Shown in pieces: positions 36,919 to 46,693 of a DNA stretch of 64,000 bases. The stretch's first letter is position 1, and each line of letters begins with the position of its first letter. The position numbers and the translations under genes were made by a program. Source of the DNA: Methanomicrobia archaeon JdFR-19 (GTDB taxonomy: Archaea > Halobacteriota > Methanosarcinia > DSM-18856 > Methermicoccaceae); NCBI GenBank assembly GCA_002010075.1, contig MTMG01000017.1, positions 1-64,000 of the forward strand, given 5' to 3'. The notes beneath the pieces were generated by a model, which saw nothing but the letters and a program-made list of their open reading frames with translations, did not search any database and was not told the DNA's origin.

Positions 36919-38691
36919 TCACACCGGACAGATATGGCTCCCAGGACAAGTTTTTGCTATCATTACCTCCTCACTCACATTCACAACATCACCGAATATG
37001 CTTATAACCTGCTTTTCCCTACTGCGGTATCTAAAGACTGTGATGCCTTTGCACTTCAACCTCCATGCGAGTAAATAAGCCTCTTTGATATCCTCAACTG
37101 TGCAATCCTCCCTCATATTCACAGTCTTGGATACAGCATTATCAACATGTCGCTGAAAAACCGCTTGCATCCTTACATGCTGTTCAGGTGTGAGGTCCAT
37201 TGCACATTTGAACAGCTCTCTGATATCTTCAGGTATCTCTTCTATGGATGAGATGGATGGTTGTCTCAGTACCTTCTTCATCAAGTTTTCTGAGTAGAAC
37301 CCTCGCTCCTTTGCGATTTTAACAAAATTTTCATCATAATGGAAGAGCAGTTCTCCTTCAAGCGCCTCTCTCACGTATGCAACCGAGAAAATTGGCTCTA
37401 TGCCAGAGGAACAGCTTGCTATAATGCTTATACTTCCTGTGGGTGCTATTGTTGTAACAGTTGCATTTCTCATATGTTCATAACGGTCTGCCCATATGCT
37501 TTTTGGGAAGTTTGGAAAGTCTCCCTTCTCCTCACCAAGGTTTGAACTCTCATCTCTTGCAATCCTTTGTATGAAAGCCATCAAACCTTCTGCAACTTCA
37601 TATGAATAAGGGGAGCCGTAGGAAATCCCCATCTTTATGAACATGTCGGCGAGACCCATGACGCCAAGTCCAATTTTTCTATTTTTGAGTGTTATTTCCT
37701 TGATTTCTGGAAGTGGGAATACATTGACACTTATCACATCGTCAAGAAATCTTACTCCAACCCTCACACACTGTTCAAGTCTTTCCCAGTTTATCTCCCC
37801 TTCATCCACCATTTTTGATAGATTTATAGAACCAAGATTACAAGATTCATATGGTAAGAGAGGCTGTTCCCCACATGGGTTTGTTGCCTCAATCTCTCCC
37901 AGCTCAGGGGTGGGGTTGTGTCTATTTATTTCATCCATGAACAGAATTCCAGGGTCTCCAACACTCCAAGCAGCTCTCGCAATCTCATTAAAAACCTCTC
38001 CAGCATTTAAAGACTTCACAGCCCTACCATTGGTCGGGTCTATTAGAGGATAGTCTTCGTTGTTGATAACAGCCTCAAGAAAAGAGTCTGTTGCATCAAC
38101 CGATATATTGAAGTTGGTGAGTGTCTATCCATCGAGTTTTGATGTTATGAATTCCATGATGTCAGGATGATGAACTGAAAGGACGCCCATGTTTGCCCCC
38201 CTCCTTTTTCCCCCTTGCTTTATTACTTCAGTTGCTCTATCAAATACTGTCATGAATGATACTGGGCCAGATGCTATCCCACCAGTGCTTCTAACTTTGG
38301 AAAACTTTGGTCTCAGCCTCGAAAATGAGAAGCCAGTCCCCCCTCCTGACTGGTGTATGATTGCCATGTTTTTCAGTGCATCAAATATCCCCTCGATTGA
38401 GTCTGGGATTGGTAGAACAAAACACGCAGAGAGTTGTCCCATTGGGGTTCCAGCATTCATGAGGGTTGGGGAGTTGGGAAGAAACCACAGTCTTGCCATA
38501 ACTTCATAAAACACTCTCTTCATTTTCTCTCTTAGATGTGATGGTTCTGCCATTGCAACCGCAGAGGCAACCCTCCACAGCATCTGTTTTGGGGTCTCTA
38601 TTATGTTGAGATTTTCATCTCTTAGGAGATACCGTGCTCTTAGAACTTTGAGTGCGTTCTCAGTAAATGTCGGCTTTGTGAGCCCTTTCAT
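36919..38691 (-). CDS. nrdJ: Class II (B12-dependent) ribonucleotide reductase with in-frame TAG
   Basis: 590 residues from the ATG at 38691 with TAG at 38125-38127 (codon 189) as sense. The N-terminal piece has [37 protein letters not shown] and GANMGVL. After the TAG come [29 protein letters not shown] (active-site Cys and Glu) and [16 protein letters not shown]. These blocks run uninterrupted through the TAG, so it is one enzyme. The C-terminus ([10 protein letters not shown]) has the cysteines used for re-reduction. No separate R2 gene is nearby, as expected for class II. The start was chosen because a TATA box lies about 25 bases upstream. Confidence 0.88.
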
Positions 38692-38712
38692 GAGAATGAA
38701 TTTAGCATCATG

Positions 38713-38721
38713 CTTATAAAG
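38713..38721. promoter_or_regulatory. Palindromic TATA box shared by nrdJ and leuS
   Basis: CTTATAAAG is close to its own reverse complement and lies between the divergent nrdJ and leuS starts. On the + strand it would start transcription near 38745 for leuS (ATG 38753). On the minus strand it would start near 38690, at the nrdJ ATG, giving a leaderless message. Confidence 0.5.
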
Positions 38722-38752
38722 GTTGATGTTTAACAAGCCCCGATGAGAAAAC

Positions 38753-41596
38753 ATGAAAGGCGATGATGATTACAACCCGTATGAAATAGAAAAAAAGTGG
38801 CAGAGGATGTGGGAGAACTATAAGATATTTGAGGCAGAGCCAGATGACAGAGAGAAGTTCTTCATAACAGTTCCATATCCTTACTTGAATGGGAACTTAC
38901 ATGCGGGACATACACGAACATTCACCATCGGAGATGTAGTCGCGAGATACATGCGAATGTGTGGATACAACGTTCTCTTTCCTATGGGATTTCACGTCAC
39001 AGGTACACCCATAGTGGGACTTTCTGAGTTGATAAAGAAGAGAGACCCCACGACCATCAAAGTCTATACAGAATATCATGACATACCAAAAGATGTTTTG
39101 TATTCCCTCGACACTCCTGAGAAGATAGTTGAGTATTTCAAAAAAGAAGCTGAAAATGATATGAAATCAATAGGTTATTCGATAGATTGGAGAAGAAAGT
39201 TCACAACCATGGATGAGTTATACAAAGCTTTTATCACATGGCAGTATAATCTGCTTTTTGAGAGAGGATATATTTCAAAGGGTTCGCATCCCGTCAGATG
39301 GTGTCCAAACGATGAAAATCCTGTTGAGGATCATGACTTGCTTCATGGAGAGGATGCGACAATAGTTGAATATACCCTTATAAAATTCGTACTTCCTGAT
39401 GGGGTTGTGTTGCCTTGTGCAACGTTGAGACCTGAGACCGTGTTTGGAGTCACAAACCTATGGGCAAATCCAGAGGTTGTTTATCATAAGATTGAGATCA
39501 TAACTCCAGAGGGGAGTGAGACATGGATTGTAAGCAAAGAAGCAGTTAAAAAGTTAAAGTATATCGGTAAAAGAGTAGAAGAGATAGGGGAAGTAAGGGG
39601 AGATGAGCTAATTGGACTGAAAGCAAAGAACCCCATTACGGGGGACTGGGTTTCTGTGCTACCCGCGAGTTTCGTGAAAACCGAAAGCGGGACTGGCATT
39701 GTTATGAGTGTCCCCGCACATGCTCCTTACGACCATCTAGCTCTCAGAGATTTGGATGTTTCAGGATTCGATGTTTCTGATATATCGTATATATCGTTGA
39801 TATCTGTGCCTGGGCATGGCGAGTTTCCAGCGGTTGAGGTGTGTGAGGAGCTTGGAGTGAAAAACCAAAATGACCCTGAAGCTGAGAAGGCAACAAAGCT
39901 TGTTTACAAAAAGGAATTTCACTCGGGAGTTCTCAAAGATGTGTGTGGAAAGTATGCTGGAATGCCAGTCTCTAAAGTGAAGGACATACTCACACGAGAT
40001 TTCATGGAAATGGGCGTTGCTGAAATTTTTTATGAATTTTCTGAACAGCCGGTCGTTTGCAGATGCGGAACACCGTGTGTGATAAAGTTGGTGGAAGATC
40101 AGTGGTTCCTCCGTTATTCAGACATGGAATGGAAGATGAAGACAAGAGAATGTTTGGGAAAGATGAGGATAACACCGCCCGAAATCAGAGCGGATTTTGA
40201 GAATAAAATTGACTGGCTAAAGGATAAGGCATGTGCCAGAAGGAAGGGACTGGGGACCCCCCTTCCATGGGACCCCGAGTGGATTATCGAGAGTCTTGCA
40301 GACTCCACAATATACATGGCTTACTACATAATTGTAAAACTCCAAGAATTTGGATTCGAGCCCTCTGATCTGACCAAGCCAGTTTTGGATTACATCCTCC
40401 TCGGAAGGGATGATGCTTTCAGTGAGATACCCGAGGATAAAAGAGAAATTGTGAGTAATATAAGGAGAGAATTCGAGTATTGGTATCCTGTTGACCTTAG
40501 GACTTCTGGCAAAGACCTCGTTGCAAATCATTTGCTTTTCTTTATATTCCACCACGTAGCACTCTTTGACGAAGACAAATGGCCAAAATCGATTGCTGTA
40601 AATGGATTTGTGTCTCTGGAAGGACAGAAGATGAGCAAATCAAAGGGACCTTTGCTTACGATGAAGAGGGCTGTTAGGACATATGGTGCTGACCTTACGC
40701 GATTGTACATCCTCAGCAATGCTGAACTGATGCAGGATGCAGACTGGAGAAGTGCAAATGTTGATGGTATGAGGAAACACCTTCAGAGATTCTACCATTG
40801 GGCACGAGATGTAATCCAGAACAAAGCTCAAAGTGGCGAGTTGAATAGTCTGGACAGATGGATGCTATCAAGACTCTCGTACCATGTTGGTGAGGCGAGG
40901 AGTGCCCTCTCCTCTCTACAAACGAGAAAAGCTCTCCAGCATGCTTTCTTCTTACTGCTAAATGATGTTAGGTGGTATGAGAGGAGAGGGGGCAAGAATA
41001 TGTTATTTACCGTTGTTGATACTATGATAAAGCTTATGGCTCCATTCACACCACACATATGTGAGGAGTTGTGGAGTTTATACCATCGTGAAGGAGATTT
41101 TGTCTCTCTTGCACCATATCCAGAGCCCACGTGGGGCGTTGATACCTAGGTGGAGGTATGCGAATCTCTTGTCAGGGAGACACTGGAAGACATCTTAGAC
41201 ATAATCTCTGTTGCGAGAATAGAGAACCCGAGCAGAATAAAGATATACACACCAGAAGAGTGGAAATACGAGGTTATGAAAGAGGCATTTGAGTCAAGAG
41301 ACAATATGGGCAAACTTATGAAGAATCTCTCTCAAAAAGAGGAGTTTAAACCTATTATCAAAGATGTAATTTCGTTTGCCAAGGGAATTTTAAAGGACAT
41401 CAATTCGATGGATGAGAATTATGTTGAGGTATGTCAAGATGGCAGATGGAATCGTGAGATGGAAAGGAGGGCACTAATTGATGCAAAAGAGTTCTTTGAA
41501 AAAGAGCTTGGATGTGAAGTGTTGATAGACCCACCCGATAAAGTGGAGAAGGTGAAAAGTGCGAAGCCATTCAGACCAGCCATCCTGATAGAATGA
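38753..41596 (+). CDS. leuS: Leucyl-tRNA synthetase with in-frame TAG
   Basis: 947 residues with TAG at 41147-41149 (codon 799) as sense. [17 protein letters not shown] is the HIGH region, [16 protein letters not shown] belongs to the CP1 editing domain, and GQKMSKSKG is the KMSKS loop. The anticodon domain follows (TPHICEELW). After the TAG the frame continues 148 codons with the archaeal C-terminal domain ([36 protein letters not shown]), which contacts the long variable arm of tRNA-Leu. Total length matches archaeal LeuRS; the truncated 798-residue reading would lack that domain. Confidence 0.93.
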
Positions 41597-41632
41597 AAAA
41601 GGTTTTCTAACAACCCTTTCATACTTTCTATC

Positions 41633-42916
41633 ATGTTTACCATCATAACTGGAAGCCAGTTTGGGGATGAAGGAAAGGGAAAGATTGTTGACCTTCTCGC
41701 TGAGCGTTTTGATTATGTCGTGAGATTTCAGGGTGGTGATAATGCCGGGCATACTGTAAAGGTGGGCAAACTCACAATAAAACTGCATACAATACCTTCT
41801 GGAGTACTTTACAATGCTCGCCTTCTTATAGGTCCCGGGGTTGTTTTGAATCCACTCGTTATGAAGAAGGAGATTGACTCTCTTATGGACATAGGGATAC
41901 GTATTGATAACAAAAAACTTGGAATAGATGCCAAAACCTCGGTCATAATGCCGTACCATGTGAAGTTAGATGAGTTGTCAGAAAGGATGAGAACTAAGAA
42001 GATAGGAACAACAAAGAGAGGTATTGCCTATGCATACATGGACAAGGTATCGAGGGAAGAGGTAAGGTTTGCGGACATCACAGATAAAAAAAGTTTCGAA
42101 GAAAAGATTTCGGACATCATACCACAGAAAAAAGTAATGTTAAAGGCGATGGGGGCAACAGACTCTGATATAGACGAGGCTTTTGAATTCGATGACATTC
42201 TTGCGGTAGGTAAAGAACTTAAAAGATACATAACAGATGTTTCACTCGAACTCAATCAGGCTCTTGAACAAGGAAAAAATGTGCTTGCTGAGGGAGCTCA
42301 GGGAACACATCTTGATGTAATACATGGAACGCAGAAGTATGTGACATCTTCAAGTACAATTGCCGGCTCCGCTTGTATGAATTTGGGTGTAGGACCTAGG
42401 CGAGTAGATGAGGTAATAGGAGTTGTTAAGGCATACATAACCCGTGTAGGAGAAGGGCCGTTGCCGACTGAAGTAGGGGGCGAAATAGGAGAATATCTGA
42501 GAGAGAAAGGTGGTGAATTTGGGACGACAACAGGCAGACCAAGGAGATGTGGGTGGTTTGATGCACCGCTGTTGAGAAAGGCTGTGAAACTGAATGGATA
42601 TACGTAGCTGGCACTTACAAAACTTGATGTTTTGAGCAATCTCTCTGAAATCAAGATATGCACGCATTATGAGTTAGATGGTCAGAAGATTGAGTACCCT
42701 CCAGAACTAAATTTGGAACGGTGTATGCCGGTGTATAGAGTCCTGAGAGGATGGAAAGAGGAAATAGACGATGTGGTGGAATTTGGACAATTACCCAAAG
42801 AGGCAAAGGAGTATGTATATGAGATAGAAAAAATAGCAAGAGTCCCTGTTTCAATAATTTCTGTTGGGCCAAAGAGGGAGCAAACGATTATCAGGAAGGA
42901 TCGAGATGAATGGTGA
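41633..42916 (+). CDS. purA: Adenylosuccinate synthetase with in-frame TAG
   Basis: 427 residues with TAG at 42605-42607 (codon 325) as sense. GSQFGDEGKGKIVD is the phosphate loop, DNAGHTV the IMP site and EGAQGTHLDV a later active-site block. The TAG falls within the invariant block NGYT-x-LALTKLDVLSNL, where other PurA proteins have a small residue such as Ser or Gly. After it come KICTHYELDG, WKEEIDD and SVGPKREQTI, the normal C-terminal end. It makes adenylosuccinate from IMP and aspartate. It ends in TGA, overlapping the next gene. Confidence 0.93.
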
Positions 42917-43919
42917 AAGAGAAGCGATGATGTGGGAGGGTCTCAATGGAGATGTCAGATGTAGTCTATGCGCCCATCGATGCACTGTAAAGAAGGATGG
43001 GTACGGGATATGCAGAGTCAGAAAGAACATAGATGGGAAACTATACACGCTGATATATGGTCTCGCTACTTCGATAAACGTTGACCCAATAGAGAAAAAA
43101 CCATTGTATCATTTTTATCCTTCAACATTGAGTTATTCAATGGGGACTGTTGGATGTAATTTTAGATGTGCTCACTGTCAGAATTATATGATATCTCAAG
43201 CCACGATTGAACAAGCACATTTGAGATATGTTTCTCCTGAGGTTGCTGTTTCTGATGCGCTATCTTCAGATTGTGTATCCATTTCATGGACTTACAACGA
43301 GCCGACGATATGGTTTGAATATACCTACGACAGTGCAAAGCTTGCCCACAAACACGGGCTAAAGACAGTATATGTTACGAATGGATACATAACAGAAGAA
43401 GGCCTTCGTGAAATCTCTCCGTATTTAGATGCTTTCAGGGTGGATATAAAGGGCAGGGAGAGAGTTTATAGAGAACTCTGCAAAGCAAAACTCGAGCCGG
43501 TTCTTGAATCAACACAAATAGCTTACGAACTTGGAATGCATGTTGAGGTTGTGAATCTTGTTATACCAGGATATAACGACTCAGAGGAGGATATAATATG
43601 GCTGTCGAAGTGGGTGGCAGAGGAGTTGAGTTCAGACATTCCGATTCATTTCACCCGTTTCTATCCGTACTACAAGATGCAAGACATAAACCCCACTCCA
43701 ATCTCAACACTCGAGAAAGCATACAAAATTGCAAAAGAAAATAGCATCAATTACCCATACATCGGAAATGTGATGGGGCATCCCTACGAGAATACTTACT
43801 GCCCATCATGTGGTAAGCTTTTGATTGAGAGAGCAGGATATCATGTGAATCTATTTATCCAAAAACCAGAGTGTCCAGAGTGTGGACAACCAATACCAAT
43901 AGTCGGTCTGGAGGGTTGA
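42906..43919 (+). CDS. AmrS-like radical SAM enzyme
   Basis: 337 residues from the ATG at 42906. A first cysteine group (CSLCAHRCTV) precedes the radical SAM site GCNFRCAHCQNYMISQ. GYNDSEEDIIWLS and HFTRFYPYYKM follow, as in the AmmeMemoRadiSam radical SAM protein and pyruvate formate-lyase-activating relatives. The C-terminus has a rubredoxin-like CPSCGKLL and CPECGQPIP pair. I do not see the other AmmeMemoRadiSam genes in the window. Confidence 0.88.
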   Translation: MNGEREAMMWEGLNGDVRCSLCAHRCTVKKDGYGICRVRKNIDGKLYTLIYGLATSINVDPIEKKPLYHFYPSTLSYSMGTVGCNFRCAHCQNYMISQATIEQAHLRYVSPEVAVSDALSSDCVSISWTYNEPTIWFEYTYDSAKLAHKHGLKTVYVTNGYITEEGLREISPYLDAFRVDIKGRERVYRELCKAKLEPVLESTQIAYELGMHVEVVNLVIPGYNDSEEDIIWLSKWVAEELSSDIPIHFTRFYPYYKMQDINPTPISTLEKAYKIAKENSINYPYIGNVMGHPYENTYCPSCGKLLIERAGYHVNLFIQKPECPECGQPIPIVGLEG

Positions 43920-44350
43920 GATTGGGGAAGAAAGTTCTTGCTACTGGTACATTCGAGTTTTTACATCCCGGACACATTCATTATCTCAGAGAGGCAAAGA
44001 AGCTTGGAGATGAACTCATTGTTTTGGTTGCAAGGGATAGTATGATAAGACACAAACCTAAGCCGATAATACCAGAGAAACAAAGACTCGAGATGGTCTC
44101 TGCTTTGAAACTTGTTGATAAAGCTGTCCTTGGAAGTGATGAGGATATGTACGAGCCACTTTACGAACTGAGGCCAGATATAGTGGCTCTCGGCTATGAC
44201 CAGCTATTCAATGAGGAGGAACTCAAAAGAGAGTTCAAAAAGAGAAATCTGAATATAGAGGTTGTGAGGATAAAATCAAAAAAAGATGGAGAATTATGCT
44301 CGAGCAAAAAAATTATTGATAGAATATTGAGTAGAGCTTATGAAAATTAG
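43916..44350 (+). CDS. ribL: FAD synthetase RibL
   Basis: 144 residues from the TTG overlapping the stop of the radical SAM gene (TTGA). KVLATGTFEFLHPGHIHYL is the nucleotidyltransferase HxGH motif, and LGYDQLFNEEELK the second part. The archaeal enzyme attaches AMP from CTP/ATP-type donors to FMN. The conserved protein is complete at TAG 44348-44350. If TAG is sense here too, the product is two or three residues longer and ends at TAA 44357-44359, so the reading cannot be judged from this gene. Confidence 0.88.
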   Translation: MRLGKKVLATGTFEFLHPGHIHYLREAKKLGDELIVLVARDSMIRHKPKPIIPEKQRLEMVSALKLVDKAVLGSDEDMYEPLYELRPDIVALGYDQLFNEEELKREFKKRNLNIEVVRIKSKKDGELCSSKKIIDRILSRAYEN

Positions 44351-44353
44351 AAA

Positions 44354-45355
44354 TTATAAATTAATGAGGAAGAGATTTCCTATATTTACTTTTTTGAGAT
44401 ACATTTTCGCTGTTTTGTAACATTCTCTCACCTGTTCCTTTGGAGTTATGGGGAGGTCTTTGAGTTTGTAGTCTGGGTGGAATACCAGCAGACTATATGG
44501 TATGTCTGGACTTACTGATGAAATAAAGGATGCAATACCCTTTACTTCCTCCCCATCAACATAGTAAGGAACCAATAGGGTGGTGGCGGTTAGCAAGTCA
44601 GGATGGGAGTCATCACGATATTCTGAAACAACACGAAAATTTTCCAACGTCTTTTTATTGCTCCTTCCAGTCAGAAGAATGTGAAGATTCTCGTTCCAAG
44701 CTTTCAGGTCAAACTTGATTATTCCTTCACTTTCTTTTGATATGGATGCAACCTTTCTTACCAACTTCGTGTTTCCAGAGCCATTCCATTCCCAGCATAT
44801 TCTGATGTCTCTTTCAATCTCACTCAACACTCTTTCTGAGACTTCGATTGCAAATGGTAATTGCGGCTCAGGGGAGCCACCAAAAAAGCAGATGCATTTT
44901 ATCGCTTTATTTTTCTTGATTTCATCAACAAGTTCGTCTTGGGTTATGTATGGTGCAGAGTCAACGTTCTTATGTTCCCAGTTTTGGCAGTATAGACAAT
45001 CGAAGTTGCAACCATAAAAGAAAACAGCAAGATTGTATCCTCTTTCAGAAGATGCGGGACAGAACCAAGAGGCACAACAGTTTGTCGGGAGGAGGTCGAG
45101 ATATGTATGTGCAAGCCCCCTCTTCCATGAGACCAAACTTTCCAATTTTCCATTTTTTACATATCTGAGATTACACAACCCCACATTTTCTTCATCTAAT
45201 TTGCATTCGTTTGAGCACAATCTACAACTGAATTTCCCTCCAGAGAGGCTTCTATGGAGTTTTGTTGATACCTGTCGAGCTATTGGTTTCTTTGCACACA
45301 AGGGACAGAGGGAAAGTACGTTGGAAGGTGCAAACTCACCGCACACACATTTCAT
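44354..45355 (-). CDS. Radical SAM protein with N-terminal zinc-like cysteines
   Basis: 333 residues. The N-terminus has CVCGEF and CPLCAKK, then CRLCSNECKL and GLCNLR, before the radical SAM site GCNFDCLYCQNWEHK. GGSPEPQLPFAIEV and KFDLKAWNENLHILLTG follow. It resembles PflA-like radical SAM enzymes of archaea with unknown substrates. It is convergent with ribL, three bases from its possible end, and divergent from tRNA-Ile. Confidence 0.85.
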   Translation of the reverse strand: MKCVCGEFAPSNVLSLCPLCAKKPIARQVSTKLHRSLSGGKFSCRLCSNECKLDEENVGLCNLRYVKNGKLESLVSWKRGLAHTYLDLLPTNCCASWFCPASSERGYNLAVFFYGCNFDCLYCQNWEHKNVDSAPYITQDELVDEIKKNKAIKCICFFGGSPEPQLPFAIEVSERVLSEIERDIRICWEWNGSGNTKLVRKVASISKESEGIIKFDLKAWNENLHILLTGRSNKKTLENFRVVSEYRDDSHPDLLTATTLLVPYYVDGEEVKGIASFISSVSPDIPYSLLVFHPDYKLKDLPITPKEQVRECYKTAKMYLKKVNIGNLFLINL

Positions 45356-45396
45356 ATAGTAAAATCTTTATCTGATGGTTTATAAGGTGTAGCAAG

Positions 45397-45471
45397 GGGC
45401 CCGTAGCTTAGCCAGGTTGGAGCGCTCGGCTGATAACCGAGAGGTCGCCGGTTCAAATCCGGTCGGGCCCA
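45397..45471 (+). tRNA. tRNA-Ile(GAT)
   Basis: The acceptor stem GGGCCCG pairs with CGGGCCC. The D arm has TAGCTTAGCCAGG, the anticodon loop CTGATAA gives GAT, and the T arm is GCCGGTTCAAATCCGGT. Discriminator A. CCA is not encoded. A TATA-like TTTATAAGG ends about 12 bases upstream. No intron. Confidence 0.96.
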
Positions 45472-46272
45472 TCATGTCCCAATCTCGATTGGACTTGTGA
45501 TTCGTTTCAGCATGGCTATTGCAGACAATGCAGCAATCTCACTTGTCCGTGGGTTGTCTTTTGATGGGATGTTTTCGGTTGTTGCCACAAATCTACCAAA
45601 ATCTCCCTCCACCTCGAGGGTGTGTGTGATTTCAGATGCATCTGGGTCCGCTATCACATTTACAACACACTTTCCAAACAGCAGATTAATTGTCGCAGAG
45701 ACATTCACACTTGCCGGGAACAATTTAACAGCTTGAGTTGGACTCCCCTCAAACACCTTTTTCCTTTCCTTTATCTCTTCTTTATATGTACCGAAAAATG
45801 GTGCGTTTATGATTGAGTTCAGGGGCTTTGATGAGGTAAGCACAACATTATAAACTCTACCAATCGAAGATGCCTTTAGTCCATCAATTCCCACAACAGC
45901 ACCAGATGGTACGTATATTTTACACTCCTTTTCTTTTGCAATGTTTATGAGTTTTGTGAGTAGAGCATCATCAAGCAAAGCACCAACACTCATTACCATA
46001 AGATTGCAACCTCTTTCGAGTATAGTTTGACCATACATTCTTACAGCTTCTTGAGATGCACACTCTACAACAATATCTGCCTTTTCAGCCATGTCCTCGA
46101 TGCTCAATAGACCACACCCGAAGACACCAAAGGAGGAAAGAACCGATTGCACTTTTGAGGGAGTTTTGTCAAACATTCCAACGATTTCGGCATCTACCAC
46201 TCCATCAACGATTGCCTTCACGATACGCCTACCAATCGCACCCGCTCCCACGATTCCCACTTTGTACATCAC
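45472..46272 (-). CDS. nadX: L-aspartate dehydrogenase
   Basis: 266 residues. The N-terminal Rossmann motif GIVGAGAIGRRIVKAI is followed by VVECASQEAV, YVPSGAVVGIDGLKA and FPASVNVSATI, the archaeal aspartate dehydrogenase hallmarks. It makes iminoaspartate for NAD synthesis. Its stop reaches the discriminator base of tRNA-Ile, so the two genes abut tail to tail. It overlaps the upstream regulator by four bases. Confidence 0.92.
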   Translation of the reverse strand: MMYKVGIVGAGAIGRRIVKAIVDGVVDAEIVGMFDKTPSKVQSVLSSFGVFGCGLLSIEDMAEKADIVVECASQEAVRMYGQTILERGCNLMVMSVGALLDDALLTKLINIAKEKECKIYVPSGAVVGIDGLKASSIGRVYNVVLTSSKPLNSIINAPFFGTYKEEIKERKKVFEGSPTQAVKLFPASVNVSATINLLFGKCVVNVIADPDASEITHTLEVEGDFGRFVATTENIPSKDNPRTSEIAALSAIAMLKRITSPIEIGT

Positions 46273-46655
46273 TTTACGAGCTCCTTCAGTCTCTGTATGT
46301 TCTCCATCACAATTTGACTTTCCTTTTTCTTTTCCTCCTCAAGCTCTTCTATTATCTCTCTGATTGGTTTCTCGAGTGTGTACATCTTGTAAGGTCTTCC
46401 TTTCCCGGGTTTCTTCATCTCCTTCTCACTTACCCATCCCATTTCTCGCAGTTCTCTCATTGCGAGGCTTACCTCTGGTTGTCTCAATCCTGATCCAAGT
46501 TCGAGGTCTCTCGACGTAACCTCTCTCTGATTTTTCATATATGCCAGAATTCTGGCTACATTCTTTTTTACTCCAAGTTCCATCAACATTTTTGCAAACT
46601 CATCATCTTTTGGGTCAAGAACTCTAAACAGTGCATCCTTCATTTTTACACCCAC
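46269..46655 (-). CDS. Winged-helix HTH transcriptional regulator
   Basis: 128 residues, or 124 from the ATG at 46643. The winged helix covers about 25-95: VARILAYMKNQREVTSRDLE, LRQPEVSLAMRELREMGWV as recognition helix, then KPGKGRPYKMYTLEKP as the wing. A C-terminal coiled coil (IIEELEEEKKKESQIV) may dimerise it. The family resembles archaeal ArsR/TrmB-like predicted regulators. A very AT-rich box (TTTATATATAT, minus strand) lies in the 38-base gap upstream. Target unknown. Confidence 0.8.
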   Translation of the reverse strand: MGVKMKDALFRVLDPKDDEFAKMLMELGVKKNVARILAYMKNQREVTSRDLELGSGLRQPEVSLAMRELREMGWVSEKEMKKPGKGRPYKMYTLEKPIREIIEELEEEKKKESQIVMENIQRLKELVK

Positions 46656-46693
46656 ATTAAATTAAAAAATAAAATATATATAAATTTTATGTT

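Noticed and set aside
41150-41596. A separate 148-residue gene after leuS
   Set aside because: It is exactly in frame with leuS, has no promoter or ribosome site of its own, and its sequence is the archaeal LeuRS C-terminal domain.
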